64,000 nt of DNA from Cryptomeria japonica (Eukaryota; Streptophyta; Pinopsida; Cupressales; Cupressaceae). The stretch covers positions 629,343,240-629,407,239 of the forward strand of contig NC_081415.1 in NCBI RefSeq assembly GCF_030272615.1. The letters run 5' to 3'. The notes below the pieces were generated by a model. That model searched no databases. It saw nothing but the letters and a program-made list of their open reading frames with translations, and had not been told where the DNA came from. Below, in pieces: positions 22,654 through 35,177 of this stretch (within the stretch, counting starts at the first letter, position 1; each line of letters begins with the position of its first letter). Both the position numbers and the translations under genes were made by a program.

Positions 22654-23547
22654 TGTAAGGAAGTTAAGTAGCGGAAACAACTTCCTACACTAACCTTGAG
22701 AGGAGGGTAATGCAAAACTTTTTCAGATTATTACAACAGTTACAGAAAATAGAAATAGATATAATAGCATTCATACCACAACACAGTGATTTACGTGGGG
22801 AAAACCCTTTCGGGAGAAAAACCCCACCCTCCAAAAGCAGCTCAATATTTTATTCAGCAATCAAAAATAGATTACAACATACTTGCAGAGCAAGCTCTTC
22901 GTAGGAGTACCACTAATCAGAGATTCAGAGGCAACTCAATAGCCATAAGACTCTTACACACAACCTCTATCTCACACACCTCATAAATAGGAGATACAAT
23001 ACAAGAAACCGTCAAACGGTATTACAAAACCATGGGCTAAAACCACCCAATAAGGTGTAGCCGACCTTATCTCCCTTCTAGATGCCCTATGACATGTTAA
23101 AGCACACATCAACATGTGTCGCTCCCTTTTACAGCTCATTTATGTATCCGATACAAATTATTTTTACTATTTCAGGAGTACAAACTTCCGGAGGCCATAA
23201 CTTGAGAACCGGGTGTCCGATTGACGAAACGTTTGAAGCGCCGGAAAGCTCGCGAAGTGCTCTATCACCTCGTAACCTTCTTCACTGGTTATGGCCACTT
23301 TTCAGGGTGTTTCGGAGCCTCTAAAGTCTCCAAAATTAAGTTTAAATATTTTATTGCACCCCTCCAAGACGAAAACATTAATATCTTCAAAACTAGCTAT
23401 GACCTTGCGACGCAACTTTACCGGAATGCTTATCTAGCCAACCAAAAGCTTTGGGGAGAGTTTCGCACCATTTCGTGCTCAAATGAAAACTTACTATAAA
23501 TAGTAACCTCGCATAAATGCAAGGTTGAGACACCATTTTTCCCAACA
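22654..23547 (-). repeat. Copia-2 3' LTR
   Basis: 894 bp, TGTAAGGAAG...CCAACA on the plus strand. Same length as the right copy and differing at few sites, so this is a recent insertion. Contains CATAACTT at 23196-23203 and GCG-CC-GGAAAG at 23238-23248, a pair with the same 42-bp spacing as in the inverted-repeat element's arms. Confidence 0.92.
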
Positions 23548-23603
23548 AATCTCTCACTTGTCGAACACCTTGCAAGAGCGAAAGGGAATGTCAACACAAT
23601 GAA

Positions 23604-26600
23604 TCAATTGCTACGGGCCATAAGGCCCATAGACTCTGAACACCATCTGAACTTCTCTGTGCTCACAGCCTTAGTTAAAGCATCTGCAACATTCATCAAA
23701 GTTTCCACCTTAACCAGCTTCACCCTACCATCTTCGACCATATCTCTAACAAAATGATACTGAATATCAATATGTTTGGTTCGGGCATGAAATGTCGGGT
23801 TCTTAGCTAGGCTAATTGCACTCTGACTATCACAGTAAACTGTCACTGTACCTTGTTTTATTCCAATATCTGAACATAGTCTCTTAAGTCAAATGGCCTT
23901 TTTACAAGCATGAGTAGCTACTATATACTCTGCTTCAGTAGTGGATAAAGCAACCACAGCCTATCGCTTACTCATCCAACTAATTGCACCACCAAACAAA
24001 GTAAACACATAAGCACTGGTGGATCTTCTGCTATCAATATCACCTGCCCAATCTGAATCCACATAACCATGGATATCAAGGGAAGTCATGTCTCCAACCG
24101 AATTGCCATGATAACACAAAGAATACTCTGAAGTACCCTTCAAATATCTGAAGACTCTTTTGACTGCATCCCAATGAACTCTACCAGGATTAGACATATA
24201 TCTAGAAAGTACTCCCACTGCTTGGGCAATGTCTGGTCTAGTACAGACCATAGCATACATCAAGCTTCCAACCGCACTCTGGTAAGGCACTCTGCTCATG
24301 TCTTCCATCTCCAATGGGGATGTAGGACAATCTGAAACAAATAGTTTCATTCCAACTGTAAAGGGAACACTCAATGGTCTACAATTCTGCATGTTGAACC
24401 TCTGTAACACTGAATTCACATACTTACTCTGGCCTAGCCATAGCTTTCTGTTCACCCTATCTCTTCTAATTTCCATCCCAAGAATGTGCTTTGCTGCACC
24501 AAGATCTTTCATTTCAAATTTAGCAGCGAGCTGAGACTTCAATTCTGAAATCATACCTTTCCCTTTACCAATGAATAACATATCATCAACATACAATGCA
24601 ATGAATAAGAAATGATCACCATCAGATTTATAATAAACACAGTGATCTGATTTAGAATGTTCAAATCCCAAACTCAACACATATGTATCAAATTTCTGGT
24701 ACCACATCCTAGGACTTTGTTTGAGGCCATACAAAGATTTCTTCAATTTACAAACCAAATTACTTTTGCCTTTCACCACATAGTCCTCTGGCTGTGTCAT
24801 ATAAATATCTTCCTCCAAATCACCATGAAGGAAAGAAGTTTTCACATCCATTTGCTCAACCTCTAAATCATAAGCAGTAGCAATCGAAAGCAAAAATCTA
24901 ATGGACGTCATTTTTGCAACAGGAGAAAATATCTCACCGTAATCAACACCCTCAACCTGAGAGTAGCCTTTTGCAACCAACCTTGCTTTATACTTCTCAA
25001 TGCTTCCATCTGAACCAATCTTTTTCTTGAACACCCATTTACAACCAACAGGTTTTCATCCTTCAAGCAATGGTACAAGATCCCATGTATCATTCTTTTT
25101 CAAAGCTGCCATTTCTTCCTCCATAGCAATCTTCCAGGATTCTGCATCATTCATACCTAATGCCTCTTCTACAGATTTTGGTTCATCCACACTAGTATTC
25201 AGAGCAAAAATACATCTCCAGTCATTAGGTGAATACCTTTCAGGTGGTTGTCTATGTCTTGTAGACCTTCGAACAAGCTGAGTTGGAGGTTCTTCCTCCT
25301 CTTCTGAAGATTCAGAGCTAGATGAGCTCTCCTCAAATTCTTGCCTATCTAGGGGTCTCGATTCAACTCTTTCAGGTGTAGAAGGAAGTTGAATCATATC
25401 TTCTTTTTTAGTCTGTTCTGGCTGCAATGTAACAGAAGGAGACTTAATTTCTCTAAAAATAACACTTCTACTGTGAATTACCTTTTGTGCAACAGGGTCC
25501 CAAAGCTTGTATCCTTTCACACCATAACTATACCCGATGAAGATACATTTCACAGCCTTCTTCTCCAACTTTGTTCGCTTCTCCTTTGGCACATGTGCAT
25601 ATGCCTCGCAACCAAAAACTCTAAGATGTCTCAATGAAGGCTTGTGACCTCACCATGCTTCCATAGGCATTTTATCAACAAGAGCTGATGCAAGAGACCT
25701 GTTAATCAGGTAGCAAGCAGTGGCAACAGCTTCAGCCCAAAACTTTTGTTCGAGACTAGCACCACTCAACATACTCCTAGCCTTCTCCATCAGTGTCTTG
25801 TTCATTCTTTCTGCAACTCCATTCTGCTATGGAGAATACGGAGTTGTCTTCTGCCTGTTAATTCCACAGTCTTTACAGAATCTATCAAAATCATTAGAGC
25901 AAAACTCACCGCCATTATCAGTTCTCAAACATTTTATTTTCTTTCCAGTCTGCAACTCAACCATTGCTTTAAATTCTTTAAAACGACTAAAAACTTCAGA
26001 TTTAATCTTTAGAAAATATACCCATGTCCTTCTACTAAAATCATCAATAAATGAAACATAATATGTGGATTTTCCAATCGAAGAGACATCTACTGGACCA
26101 AACACATCAGAATGGATAAGATCCAAAACACCACAAGTTTTATGAGAACTCGAGTAAAATTGAACGTGGTTTTATTTTCCATAAATGCAATGCTCACAGA
26201 AATCAAAGTCAAGATTACAATCAATCAAACCTTCAACAAAGTTTTTATTTTTCAAGGTCCTTAGACCCTTTTCTCCAATGTGACCAAGTCTCTGGTGCCA
26301 TAACATAGTCTTCTCTGCAGGTAACTTTGCTTCAGATGAAAGAGCACCCTTAGGTACCCAAAAACCATTTCCATCTGCTGAAGGTGAAACCTTCAAATCT
26401 TCCAGTGAAGTATCCGCAGATTTACATTTTACAGAAGTGCTATTACACTCAACAGTGTATGCTTCAAGCTTATACAAAGTGCCAAACCTGACACCTCTAG
26501 CAACTACCATAGCACCCTTAATCATCTTACATCCTGCTTCAGAAAAGACTACGTGCACACCTGCATCTATCAGTTTGCTCACAGATAACAGGTTTCGTTT

Positions 26601-27650
26601 TAATCTAGGGATATGCAGCACACCATTAATCCTTTTTATTCTACCATCAGAAAACCTGATTCTAACTTTACCTCGACCAACAATGTCTAGAGGTGAATCA
26701 TCACCCAAGTACACCTTACCTCCATTAAATCCTTCATATTCAGAAAACCAATCTCTATTGGAAGTCATATGAAAAGATGCACCTGAGTCAATTAGCCAGG
26801 CATCATTACCTGCATGAGTCACCAAAGCCGCAATAAATGCATCGCCATCTTCCTCGTCGGACTCAGAATCAGAATCGAACCTTTTCTTTTTCTTCTTCTT
26901 CTTTTCTTCTTTGCAGTCCTTACGGATGTGACCCAGTTTACCGCAATTCCAGCAAATGACTTTGGACTTTCCAGGAGATTTCGATCTCCCTTTGGATTTG
27001 GACTTGCCGCGCTTCTCATTCTTCTTGCCTTTCTCTTTAGGTCTTCCACGAATGGTTAGGGCTTCCTTTGAACTAATGGATACCTTCCTTCGCATCTCTT
27101 CACCGAGTAGGGCACCCACCACGTCTTCAGATTTCAAAACAACAGAAGTACTACTGATAGCCATAACAAGAGAATCCCACGAATCAGGCAAAGAACAAAG
27201 CAAGATCTGACATTTCTCCTCCTCGTCCATCTTAACACCGACAGATACTAATTGAGCCACCAACATATTGAATGCTTCCAGGTGGTCTGCAATTCATCCA
27301 CCCTCTTCCATCTTCAAGGAATACAATTTCTTTCTTAAGAAAATTTGATTTAATAAAGATTTCGCTTGATACATCTCACCAAGCTTAGTCCATAGCTTCT
27401 TTGCAGAGTTCTCTTCATGGACATTGACTAGAACAGAGTCTGCCAGGCACAGTTTGATTAGACCCTTGGCTTTTCAATCCATAACATCATACTGAGCTGC
27501 CACAGTAGGATCTGAGGGCCTTTGGACATTCGCATCAACAGCATCCCAAAGATCTCGGTCTATTAGCAGATCTTCCATCTTCAGCTTCCACATCTCAAAA
27601 TTACTTCCATTAAATTTCTCCACCTCTATTCTCCCTGACGAACTCGCCAT
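23604..27650 (-). pseudogene. Copia-2 gag-pol polyprotein with eight in-frame stops
   Basis: The ATG at 27648-27650 opens a gag (MASSSGRIEVEKFNG) typical of copia UBN2-type gag. In order: CX2CX4HX4C zinc knuckle (CWNCGKLGHIRKDC, about 26917-26958), a Lys/Asp/Ser-rich linker, protease (LIDSGASFHM), pre-integrase, integrase (HSDVFGP, RTDNGGEF, NGVAER: D-D-E), RT with intact YVDD (about 24570) and RNase H (DSDWAGD). About 1349 codons, full length, no frameshift. Stops lie at 27474, 27294, 26172, 25827, 25650, 25056, 23961 and 23889 (lower coordinate), each one C-to-T or G-to-A step from Trp, Gln or Arg. Recently dead, possibly still mobilised in trans. Confidence 0.92.
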
Positions 27651-27774
27651 CTGAATATTCCTGCAACAAGATCAAAAAGTGTCTTCTACACAAGCTCCCA
27701 CTCAAATCTGGATTAGTTCAAAAAACCCAACTGCCCACAATTGAAACCAAAGGTGATCAGGCTCTGATACCACT

Positions 27775-28668
27775 TGTAAGGAAGTTAAGTAGCGGAAACA
27801 ACTTCCTACACTAACCTTGAGAGGAGGGTAATGCAAAACTTTTTCAGATCATTACAACAGTTATAGAAAATAGAAATAGATATAATAGCATTCATACCAC
27901 AACACAGTGATTTACGTGGGGAAAACCCTTTCGGGAGAAAAACCCCACCCTCCAAAAGCAGCTCAATATTTTATTCAGCAATCAAAAACAGATTACAACA
28001 TACTTGCAGAGCAAGCTCTTCGCAAGAGTACCACTAATCAGAGATTCAGAGGCAACTCAATAGCCATAAGACTCTTACACACAACCTCTATCTCACACAC
28101 CTCATAAATAGGAGATACAATACAAGAAACCGTCAAACGATATTACAAAAACATGGGCTAAAACCACCCAATAAAGTGTAGCCGACCTTATCTCCCTTCT
28201 AGATGCCCTATGACATGTTAAAGCACACATCAACATGTGTCGCTCCCTTTTACAGCTCATTTATGTATCCGATACAAATTATTTTTCCTATTTCAGGAGT
28301 ACAAACTTCCGGAGGCCATAACTTGAGAACCGGGTGTCCGATTGACGAACCGTTTGAAGTGCTGGAAAGCTCACGAAGTGCTCTATCACCTCGTAACCCG
28401 CTTCACTAGTTACGGCTACTTTTCAGGGCGTTTCGGAGCCTCTAAAATCTTCAAAATTAAGTTTAAATATTTTATTGCACCCCTCCAAGACGAAAACATT
28501 AATATCTTCAAAACTAGCTGTGACCTTGCGACGCAACTTTATCGGAATGCTTATCTAGCCAAACAGAAGCTTTGGGGAGAGTTTCGCACCATTTCGTGCT
28601 CAAATGAAAACTTACTATAAATAGTAACCTCGCATAAATGCAAGGTTGAGACACCATTTTTCCCAACA
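27775..28668 (-). repeat. Copia-2 5' LTR
   Basis: 894 bp, TG...CA, the partner of 22654-23547. It adjoins the primer site at 27774, so it is the 5' LTR of the minus-strand element. It carries the same CATAACTT...GGAAAG pair. Confidence 0.92.
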
Positions 28669-29966
28669 TAAATATGGACAAAAGAGAGGGAGGAAGAAAC
28701 AAACAGGTGGAGTGATAGGTTTAGGAGAGGTGGAGAAAGGTACAAACATAGATAACATGGTTTATCAAAATTTATTGAACTCAATAAAATTCATAAATTT
28801 TCTATTATTAATTAATTACTTATTTAGTTTATTTTGAGATGATTGTTATAAAAATTCATGCAATAGGGAAATCATATGAAAAAGTCATGAGTTTTTTATG
28901 TTTTAAAAATGAAGGATAAATTTAAATGAATTATAATTATTTTTTAAAACAAATAATTGAAAATCTACCTATTCCTGATCATACAGCTCTTAATTACCTT
29001 TCCAACGCCTATAAAAAATCAAAATTTTGATATAAAACTCAAAAGTTATGCCCCATTTGCTAAAATGTTTGTTTTTTTTTCAAAAACGGATATCCGATTT
29101 TAAAACACAATTTTTTCCCTCCATATTTTCGTTTGGGTTTGCTTTGGGATTTGGCTTGAAAGTGACAAGCCTGGAAAGTCAACTGAAAAAAATGTGTTTT
29201 TCAATATTCCTTGATTTTCTAGACTTTACACTGGTGGCTGACGACTTTTTTTATAGCCAAAATTGATAAAATGAAAAGGGTTTTTTAAGGATGTTCTTAA
29301 CTTTCCAACAATATAAGGCTTGTCTTATTTCAACTTTAATAAATAATTATTATTTATTTTCTAATTGAATTTTGACAAAAGTCCTAATTGATAGACTCAT
29401 TGAAAAACACTCATAACTTTCAAACCGCATAACATTTTTTGAATCCGAAACATGCGTCACATCCTATGCTTCGTCTACTATAGGGAAAAAAAAAAATTTT
29501 AAAATCATAAGTTTTTGACCCAGTTAAGGTGGTCAGATGTAGGAGTTTCTAAATTTACTTTATAAAATTCATAAATAATTATTTACATTATAAAAAATTA
29601 TTAAAAAAATATGTGTCACATCCAGACACGAGTCTAATACATATATTATAAATATTATAAAGAAATATTATGATTTGATTGTGATTAGGGTGGTCAGACA
29701 TACGCCTACTTCTTATCTTTTTCTTGAAATTTTTGTACCACTGCATTGAAATTTGAAATTTTAATCAAATGGGATTTTTTTTTCAAAAAACAACTAGTAG
29801 CTTAGAAACTACATTCAATTTTCTATAGATTCTCTTCTTACATATTTTAAAAATAATGTTCATAACTTATTCAATTTTTCATGTCAAGTTGCATAACTCT
29901 GATTTTTTGAAATTTCATTGCCACTTAAGGGCCTATTTCGGCACACCATGATCCTACACATACCCT
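28669..29966. repeat. Right arm of the inverted-repeat element
   Basis: It begins GA-rich (to about 28750), then AT-rich. 28900-29210 is the inverse of the left arm, including AAGTTATG at 29044-29051 and CGC at 29007-29009 (the 42-bp motif pair on the minus strand). About 700 bp (29230-29930) has no partner on the left. The last 26 bp mirror the left terminus. No coding signature. Confidence 0.65.
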
Positions 29967-30150
29967 TCAATATTGTGTGAAGTTGGGACATCCTTGGCTC
30001 TCTTCCATAAAATCAATCACTTCTACTGTCCACGAGTGTTTGAAATTTCCTCATAATGGTGAAATCATAACTATAATAGTATTTATCAACCTACTATGAG
30101 GCATGGAGATGTTTGTCTTGATTACTTTTGGTCCAAACAATTCCAACCTC
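29967..30150 (+). pseudogene. Protease C-terminal part of the outer element
   Basis: Directly after the inverted-repeat element the plus strand reads QYCVKLGHPWLSSI, then STVHECLKFPHNGE, matching the end of a Tat-type protease (LGRPWI...STLHRQVKF in the element at 41882). Combined with 8409-8812 it shows where the gene was split. Stops follow. Confidence 0.65.
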
Positions 30151-30203
30151 TTCAACCTAGAAGTGATGCTCTCTTTAGATCATATCAAAACTAGAAAAAT
30201 GAA

Positions 30204-30977
30204 ATGATTTTATCCTTGAGTAAACCTAGAGATCCAACACTTAGCATTCCACTTGATGATCATATACCCCTTCTTGAGGATATTATTATTATTCCTCCTA
30301 AGGAAAGAAATAATATTCTTCCCAAAGAGGCACCTATTCCTTCTCCTAAAGAGAAGAGTATCCTTTCTCCTAAGAAAAGAGAATAATCTATCCCTTCTCC
30401 CAAGAATGAGTCTACTCCTCCTCCCAAAGGTAGAAAAACTCTTCCTCCCAAACATCCAACTATTCCTCCTAAGGCTAGACCTATCCCTCCTCCTCATGAT
30501 GGACCCGATCTCCTTCCTACACCTCACATTCCTCCTTTATATGGTGTGGTTCCTCCTCCTTCATCTTATAGAGGGAAATGAATGGCCTATCCTATTGTCT
30601 AACCTAAAAGACCTCAACCCATTCATCCTTCCCTAAAAGAAACGAAGCCTATACTTCATGAACATAAACCTCCTCAACCTTTAGCCAAAACTAGATGAAA
30701 CCATTGTGCGAGAGAACACCGATGAAGATGTCGTGCTAGAGCTCATGAAGTTGTTGCCCAAACCATTTCTTCTCCTAAAACACCAACTGTTGACATGATT
30801 CCATTTTTTCCTAAACAAGATGTTCAACCTAATTCTCCAACATGCAAAATGCTTAAAGCAAATGATGGTTCAAGTTATATTCCTATTAGAGCTCCTATTC
30901 TTATTAATCTTGATGAAGAAATAGGTGAAAATATTGTTAATGATGAAAATGTTGATCCTTATAATTATGATGATTAA
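30204..30977 (+). pseudogene. Proline-rich region of the outer element
   Basis: After the protease comes a repetitive Pro/Lys/Ser-rich frame (PPKERNN, PSPKEKS, PPPKGRK, PPKHPTIPPKARPIPPPH) spanning 30204-30560 with one stop at 30384-30386, then a frame to 30977 ending PYNYDD. No RT, RNase H or integrase motif follows up to the polypurine tract. The region takes the place of pol. Function unknown; it could be a linker or an unrelated insertion into gag-protease. Confidence 0.5.
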
Positions 30978-31589
30978 TATCAATATGTTGATGTTGACAA
31001 TGATTTATCTACAAAATTTTCAAAAGGATCAATCCTAACTCCTATCAACGAACAAAGTGACTCATCCTTAGAGCATGGTCCTTGTTCGGAACTTGTGATA
31101 TCTCCTTCTATTGTGCTCGATGTGGCTCCTCTTGCATGTTGTCCACCTTCCCGAAATAATGATAAGAAAGATCGGGGGGAGGATGATGTGCTTGATTAGC
31201 TTCATTAGCATCGTAGATTCTCTCTTTCTCTCTCTCCTCTATTTCTTATTTGTGACATTCTTCTCTTTGTTTCCATATTCTTCTATTTGTTGTCCCTAGT
31301 GTTGTCTACTTGAGGATGATGCAAAGTGTTGAGATCTCGTTTGGTCTCTTCCATGTTGACTCAAAAGACACGTGTTCCCTTTTTCAATGGTGTTTTCCTC
31401 TCTTTGGGGGATGAGGATGATTCTATGCATATGTATATACATGATATACATGAGTTATCATAAAAAGCATACTAACTCCAAAGTTAGGTGAAACCACCTT
31501 GTGCTTTGTGTTTATTATCCTTTGATTTATCTTCTCTTGGGAGCTAAATTATTGCAATAATGTGCTTGTCTTTTTGGGTGTATCCTACC

Positions 31590-31631
31590 TTAAAGCAATT
31601 GCTCCCAGAAAGGAACGTGCAATTGCTTTAA
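31590..31631. repeat. Perfect inverted repeat, 13-bp stem, 16-nt loop
   Basis: TTAAAGCAATTGC (31590-31602) and GCAATTGCTTTAA (31619-31631) are exact inverses around TCCCAGAAAGGAACGT. It lies about 330 bp before the 3' LTR. In the element's RNA it would fold into a strong hairpin; role unknown. Confidence 0.8.
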
Positions 31632-31942
31632 CATGGGGGCATACGCTTCGCTCATGATTCTCTCTTTTGTCACTTAAAGTTACTTAGCAAACTTTGTCTT
31701 TGATTTGTAATTTTTGGTGCTTTCTTTCTTTCAATGACTCATAGTAAGAGAACCTTACTAGTTGTAGTCATGGTTCTCTCTTTCTCTCTCATGATCTTCC
31801 CTTTTACCTTATCATTGAATTTGTAAGATCCTAAAGTCTACTGGAAGCTTGGTGAATCTTTCCTCTTTACCGTGGTGAAAGTCTTTCAATTTGAATTCCT
31901 TGTACTTTACCATGAGTATTTGTGTTAGCTAATACTCTTGCT

Positions 31943-31952
31943 AAAGTGGGGG
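31943..31952 (+). other. Polypurine tract of the outer element
   Basis: AAAGTGGGGG followed by CTAAA and then the LTR start TGTAAC at 31958. It is the likely plus-strand primer and confirms that the outer element is plus-strand. Confidence 0.7.
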
Positions 31953-31957
31953 CTAAA

Positions 31958-32185
31958 TGTAACATCCTAAAATTGCACCCCTTACAATTTCTGACTGCAT
32001 TTGGGTCTTCACCTTAGTGTTTACACCCCTCGACCTGATCGCAGACCTGATTATGCTCACACATATCAAAATCTTCATGCAACTCATTGATGCACCTTTC
32101 CTGCACCTTGATCCTACCCCCAAATTAGGGCAAGACCAGGTCGTGGTGCCCTGGTCCTCACCAGGACCAAGATGTGGCGCCCTAG
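31958..32185 (+). repeat. 3' LTR of the outer element, first piece
   Basis: TGTAACATCC... matching 3195-3292 and 4086-4215 of the 5' LTR, without the solo LTR. It breaks at CCTAG (32181-32185), where the chromovirus-type element enters, and resumes at 59681. Confidence 0.92.
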
Positions 32186-35164
32186 TGTAAAGATATAATT
32201 TATTCTAAATTCAATTATGAAACAAAATACTCTTTATTCTTAAATAAACTCATAATTCTTTTAATAAGTCTATTTTCTTACACTTTTCCATCCTAAGCTC
32301 TAATTTATGATTCCAATGATATCATAATAAACACGAGATTTCTATAAATAGATAAATATTTTTCATTCAATAGGAAATTGTAGTAGTATCTTAATCCTAT
32401 CTACATACAATACTTAGGCCTTTCTAATGCCTTAAGTTCACATAACAAAACATAAAGAAAACGATGAGATGCTTCTTTTGATCTACAATCCAAGCTATCT
32501 TCAATACAATCTTTAGAATGAAGATGAGAATAAGATTCAGGTGCTTTTTCCACCCAACCTTGAAGCTTACACTTCCCCATAATTCTTGGTCAATCAAGAA
32601 TACGCGACCCTACACAAATTGCATAGGAAAAAGAATTCGATAGACAAGATGGAATCTGCTGCATGCCTAGAATGATACATGTGTTTTCAATTTTATAATT
32701 TAATAAAGAAACAAGCCTAATCAATCAAGGATATGGTAGAGAGCATAAATAAATCCATCTATTTCAATGGTCCATGAGCTACTCGGTCGAGTATAATTCT
32801 ATGCACAACAATAAAATGTAGTTTAGAAAAGAAAACTATTTTCTCTATGATTCCACATTCAGCACGCATCCCGGATGGTAACTTTCCCCATGAACACAAA
32901 CATGCTAGCTTCCTAAGTGCATATGATATCAAAGATAAAAATAAAGAAGACAATCTTTCATTTACATATAATAAAGCTAAAGAGAAAACAATCTTTCATT
33001 TACAGCTATTTATATTTGACAAGGAAGCAATCTTTCATAGATAAACAATATATATATGAAAAGAGAACAATATTTCACTCCTATTTTTATTTTCAAGTAA
33101 ATTAAAACAAGAATTAAAATAAGAAGGTGTAACACATGAATGTATAATTACATATAAATGAATAGAATATGAGTACACATTCTTTCTTCAAATAGCGTAT
33201 TAAATTTGATACTAACATGTGTTTTCTACGACTTATGAATTCAACTATCTAAATTCACTAAATTTTCTACAACAAGTATTAAATAAGATGATATTTCGTA
33301 ATTCATATACCTATATGGCATTTTCCAATCAAACATCAAAATAAAATCATCATGACTTCTAATGCATGGAAATAAATCTAAGTTTAACTATTTTCTTCAA
33401 TATTGATCTAAAGCAAGCACATATCACGATAATTCCATTCTTATTTTCTAAATTCATAGTAAATTTTTTCTTGATTGAGAGCCTACTTATGAATTCTAGA
33501 TTCAAATTCCAAATGATAGACGTCAAATTTCCTATGGAAATATTCTTACTGTGTTTCCTTTCTTCTCGATTGCTCTATATTCTTCTCCTGTTCTGTATAA
33601 TATTGTGATTCTCTGTGTTTATCTTCTCACTGTCTTTTGGTATTGTCCTTTGTTATTTTGTGTGCTAGAGCCTCAAATTTATGCTAATTGCGAGCTATAT
33701 TATCTCCTATGTTTTGGGCTTATCTAAACCATCATCGACTGTTTCTTATGCCAACTACCCTACACATCCAAGTTACCAAGGCATGTGGCAAACCGAATGC
33801 ACCACATCTCACAGTCTATATTCAACACAATGACTTTCCTTCTTAACTCACTATTAACAGTAGTCGATATCATTGTTTAATGTCTCCCCTCACATTGGCT
33901 TGGAATCCTCTAAACTTGCCACATAATACTTTGACTGTAGTTCGGTTGTATCAGTCTAACAACTATACTTTGCATTCATCATTTGATGACAACAATGCAT
34001 AGTATTAAACATGCATCTTCTATTTGAGATTAAAGCATGATCCACCACCTTAATATATCTTTAACAGTCTGTTGCACATGGCAATTAACTTATCCACGTA
34101 GTTTGGCACAAAGTTCATGTTTGACTCGAACTCTACTTATTGAGAAGTCTGTGTTTCTTCCAAACTTGAAGTGTTTGTTTTATTGCAAGTCAATATTTTC
34201 ATCATCTCCCATTTGCAAGATGTGTTAATACGTGGGATAGTCACCACGTTACTATTTATTCATGTCATATTAAATGGCAGTCATTGCACATGCATAAGTG
34301 GAGATTTGGGTGGGTAGTCAGTAGTAATACTGACTCCTCCCTAACATTATGGGGGGTAGTCGATACTACTATCGACTATCCTCCATGAAATGTTTCTTTT
34401 AAAACATGCGATTAAAAGATAAGTCCACTAACCATAATGGTTAATATGCCATTTAATAAATCACTATTTATTATATAATATATATATAAAAACAATTGAA
34501 ATTTAATAAAGCTAAACTAATCAAATTTCATGAATAATAAAATATATATTTATATATATTATAATTACATACATATATACATGTCTATGATCGAGTTATT
34601 ATTCGAACTCATATACATATATAATACGTATAATTATATATATATAATATACACACAAGTAAATAAATAAATATATTGTTTCATCAAATCAGACAATGTG
34701 TAATCATAGGGACAATGTTTTTTTTTTTCAATCACTAACAAATTACATTCTTATTGAACAATAAAATATATCATTTTTCCATCACTCATGCAACTTCAAT
34801 CACAACTCAAATCATGCAATGAATGCACACATAAAGATGTATATATTACAGTGGTGTGTGAGATTTCATCTACTCTAGCGAAATCCAAGGGCTAAAACAA
34901 CCCTACCTGAACAATGTTCTCGCCTTCATCTGTGTTCACCTATTCCTACATTCACTTGCACTCAATTGCTCATTAGAAATGATGATCCCAATTTCACAAT
35001 AAGAATAATACTGATCATTCAATTGTATGTAAATCATTTCATTGCATTCAATCTCCTATCTTTTTTCATTAATAATTCCATTTCTATTTCAATTTTATTG
35101 AAAAAATGAAAAGTAAACATTATTTTCTTAATAAAATAATTATTGATAAATATGGTTCATGACA
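32186..35164 (-). repeat. Chromovirus-type 3' LTR (left, complete)
   Basis: 2979 bp, TGTAAAGATA...ATGACA on the plus strand. It aligns with 50679-50896 and 57116-59680. AT-rich with (TA)n stretches near 34480-34650. Open frames inside are shared by chance with the right copy and have no protein signature. Confidence 0.9.
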
Positions 35165-35177
35165 TCCTTCCCCACTT
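35165..35177 (-). other. Polypurine tract of the chromovirus-type element
   Basis: On the minus strand AAGTGGGGAAGGA adjoins the LTR start TGTCATG. Its position fixes the left LTR as the 3' LTR. Confidence 0.8.

Larger units (their letters stand above)
22654..28668 (-). mobile_element. Copia-2, Tork-like Ty1/copia element
   Basis: Two 894-bp LTRs (22654-23547 and 27775-28668), nearly identical, enclose a 4.2-kb internal region. The primer site GTGGTATCAGAGCC is at 27758-27774 (minus) and the polypurine tract CAAGTGAGAGATT at 23548-23560. The polyprotein is in one frame with nonsense changes only. No target duplication is visible, consistent with the orphan primer site on the left. Tork-like assignment rests on the protease region (SGASFHMTSNRDWF) and is inferred. 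Confidence 0.92.
8813..29966. mobile_element. Giant terminal-inverted-repeat element with nested Copias
   Basis: The left end starts GGGTATGTG and the right end is its inverse (CACATACCC at 29957-29965, plus one T). The outer 26 bp match at 22 positions. Longer subterminal inverted similarity joins 8850-9240 with about 28900-29210. The element interrupts the outer protease. Without Copia-1 and Copia-2 it is about 9.5 kb: left arm, CT-rich tract, 20-bp-unit array, GA/CT-rich tract, right arm. No transposase remnant is recognisable, so it is non-autonomous. A 3-bp duplication with GGG ends would fit PIF/Harbinger better than hAT or Mutator, but no catalytic gene supports this. Confidence 0.7.
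30978..31957 (+). other. 3' non-coding region of the outer element
   Basis: About 980 bp between the last open frame and the 3' LTR. It contains a perfect 13-bp stem-loop (31590-31631) and the polypurine tract (31943-31952). Short open frames have no family signature. Confidence 0.5.

Noticed and set aside
8813-29966. CACTA, hAT or Mutator assignment of the inverted-repeat element
   Set aside because: Ends do not begin CACTA, and no 8- or 9-bp duplication is found by eye; no transposase remnant supports any of them.
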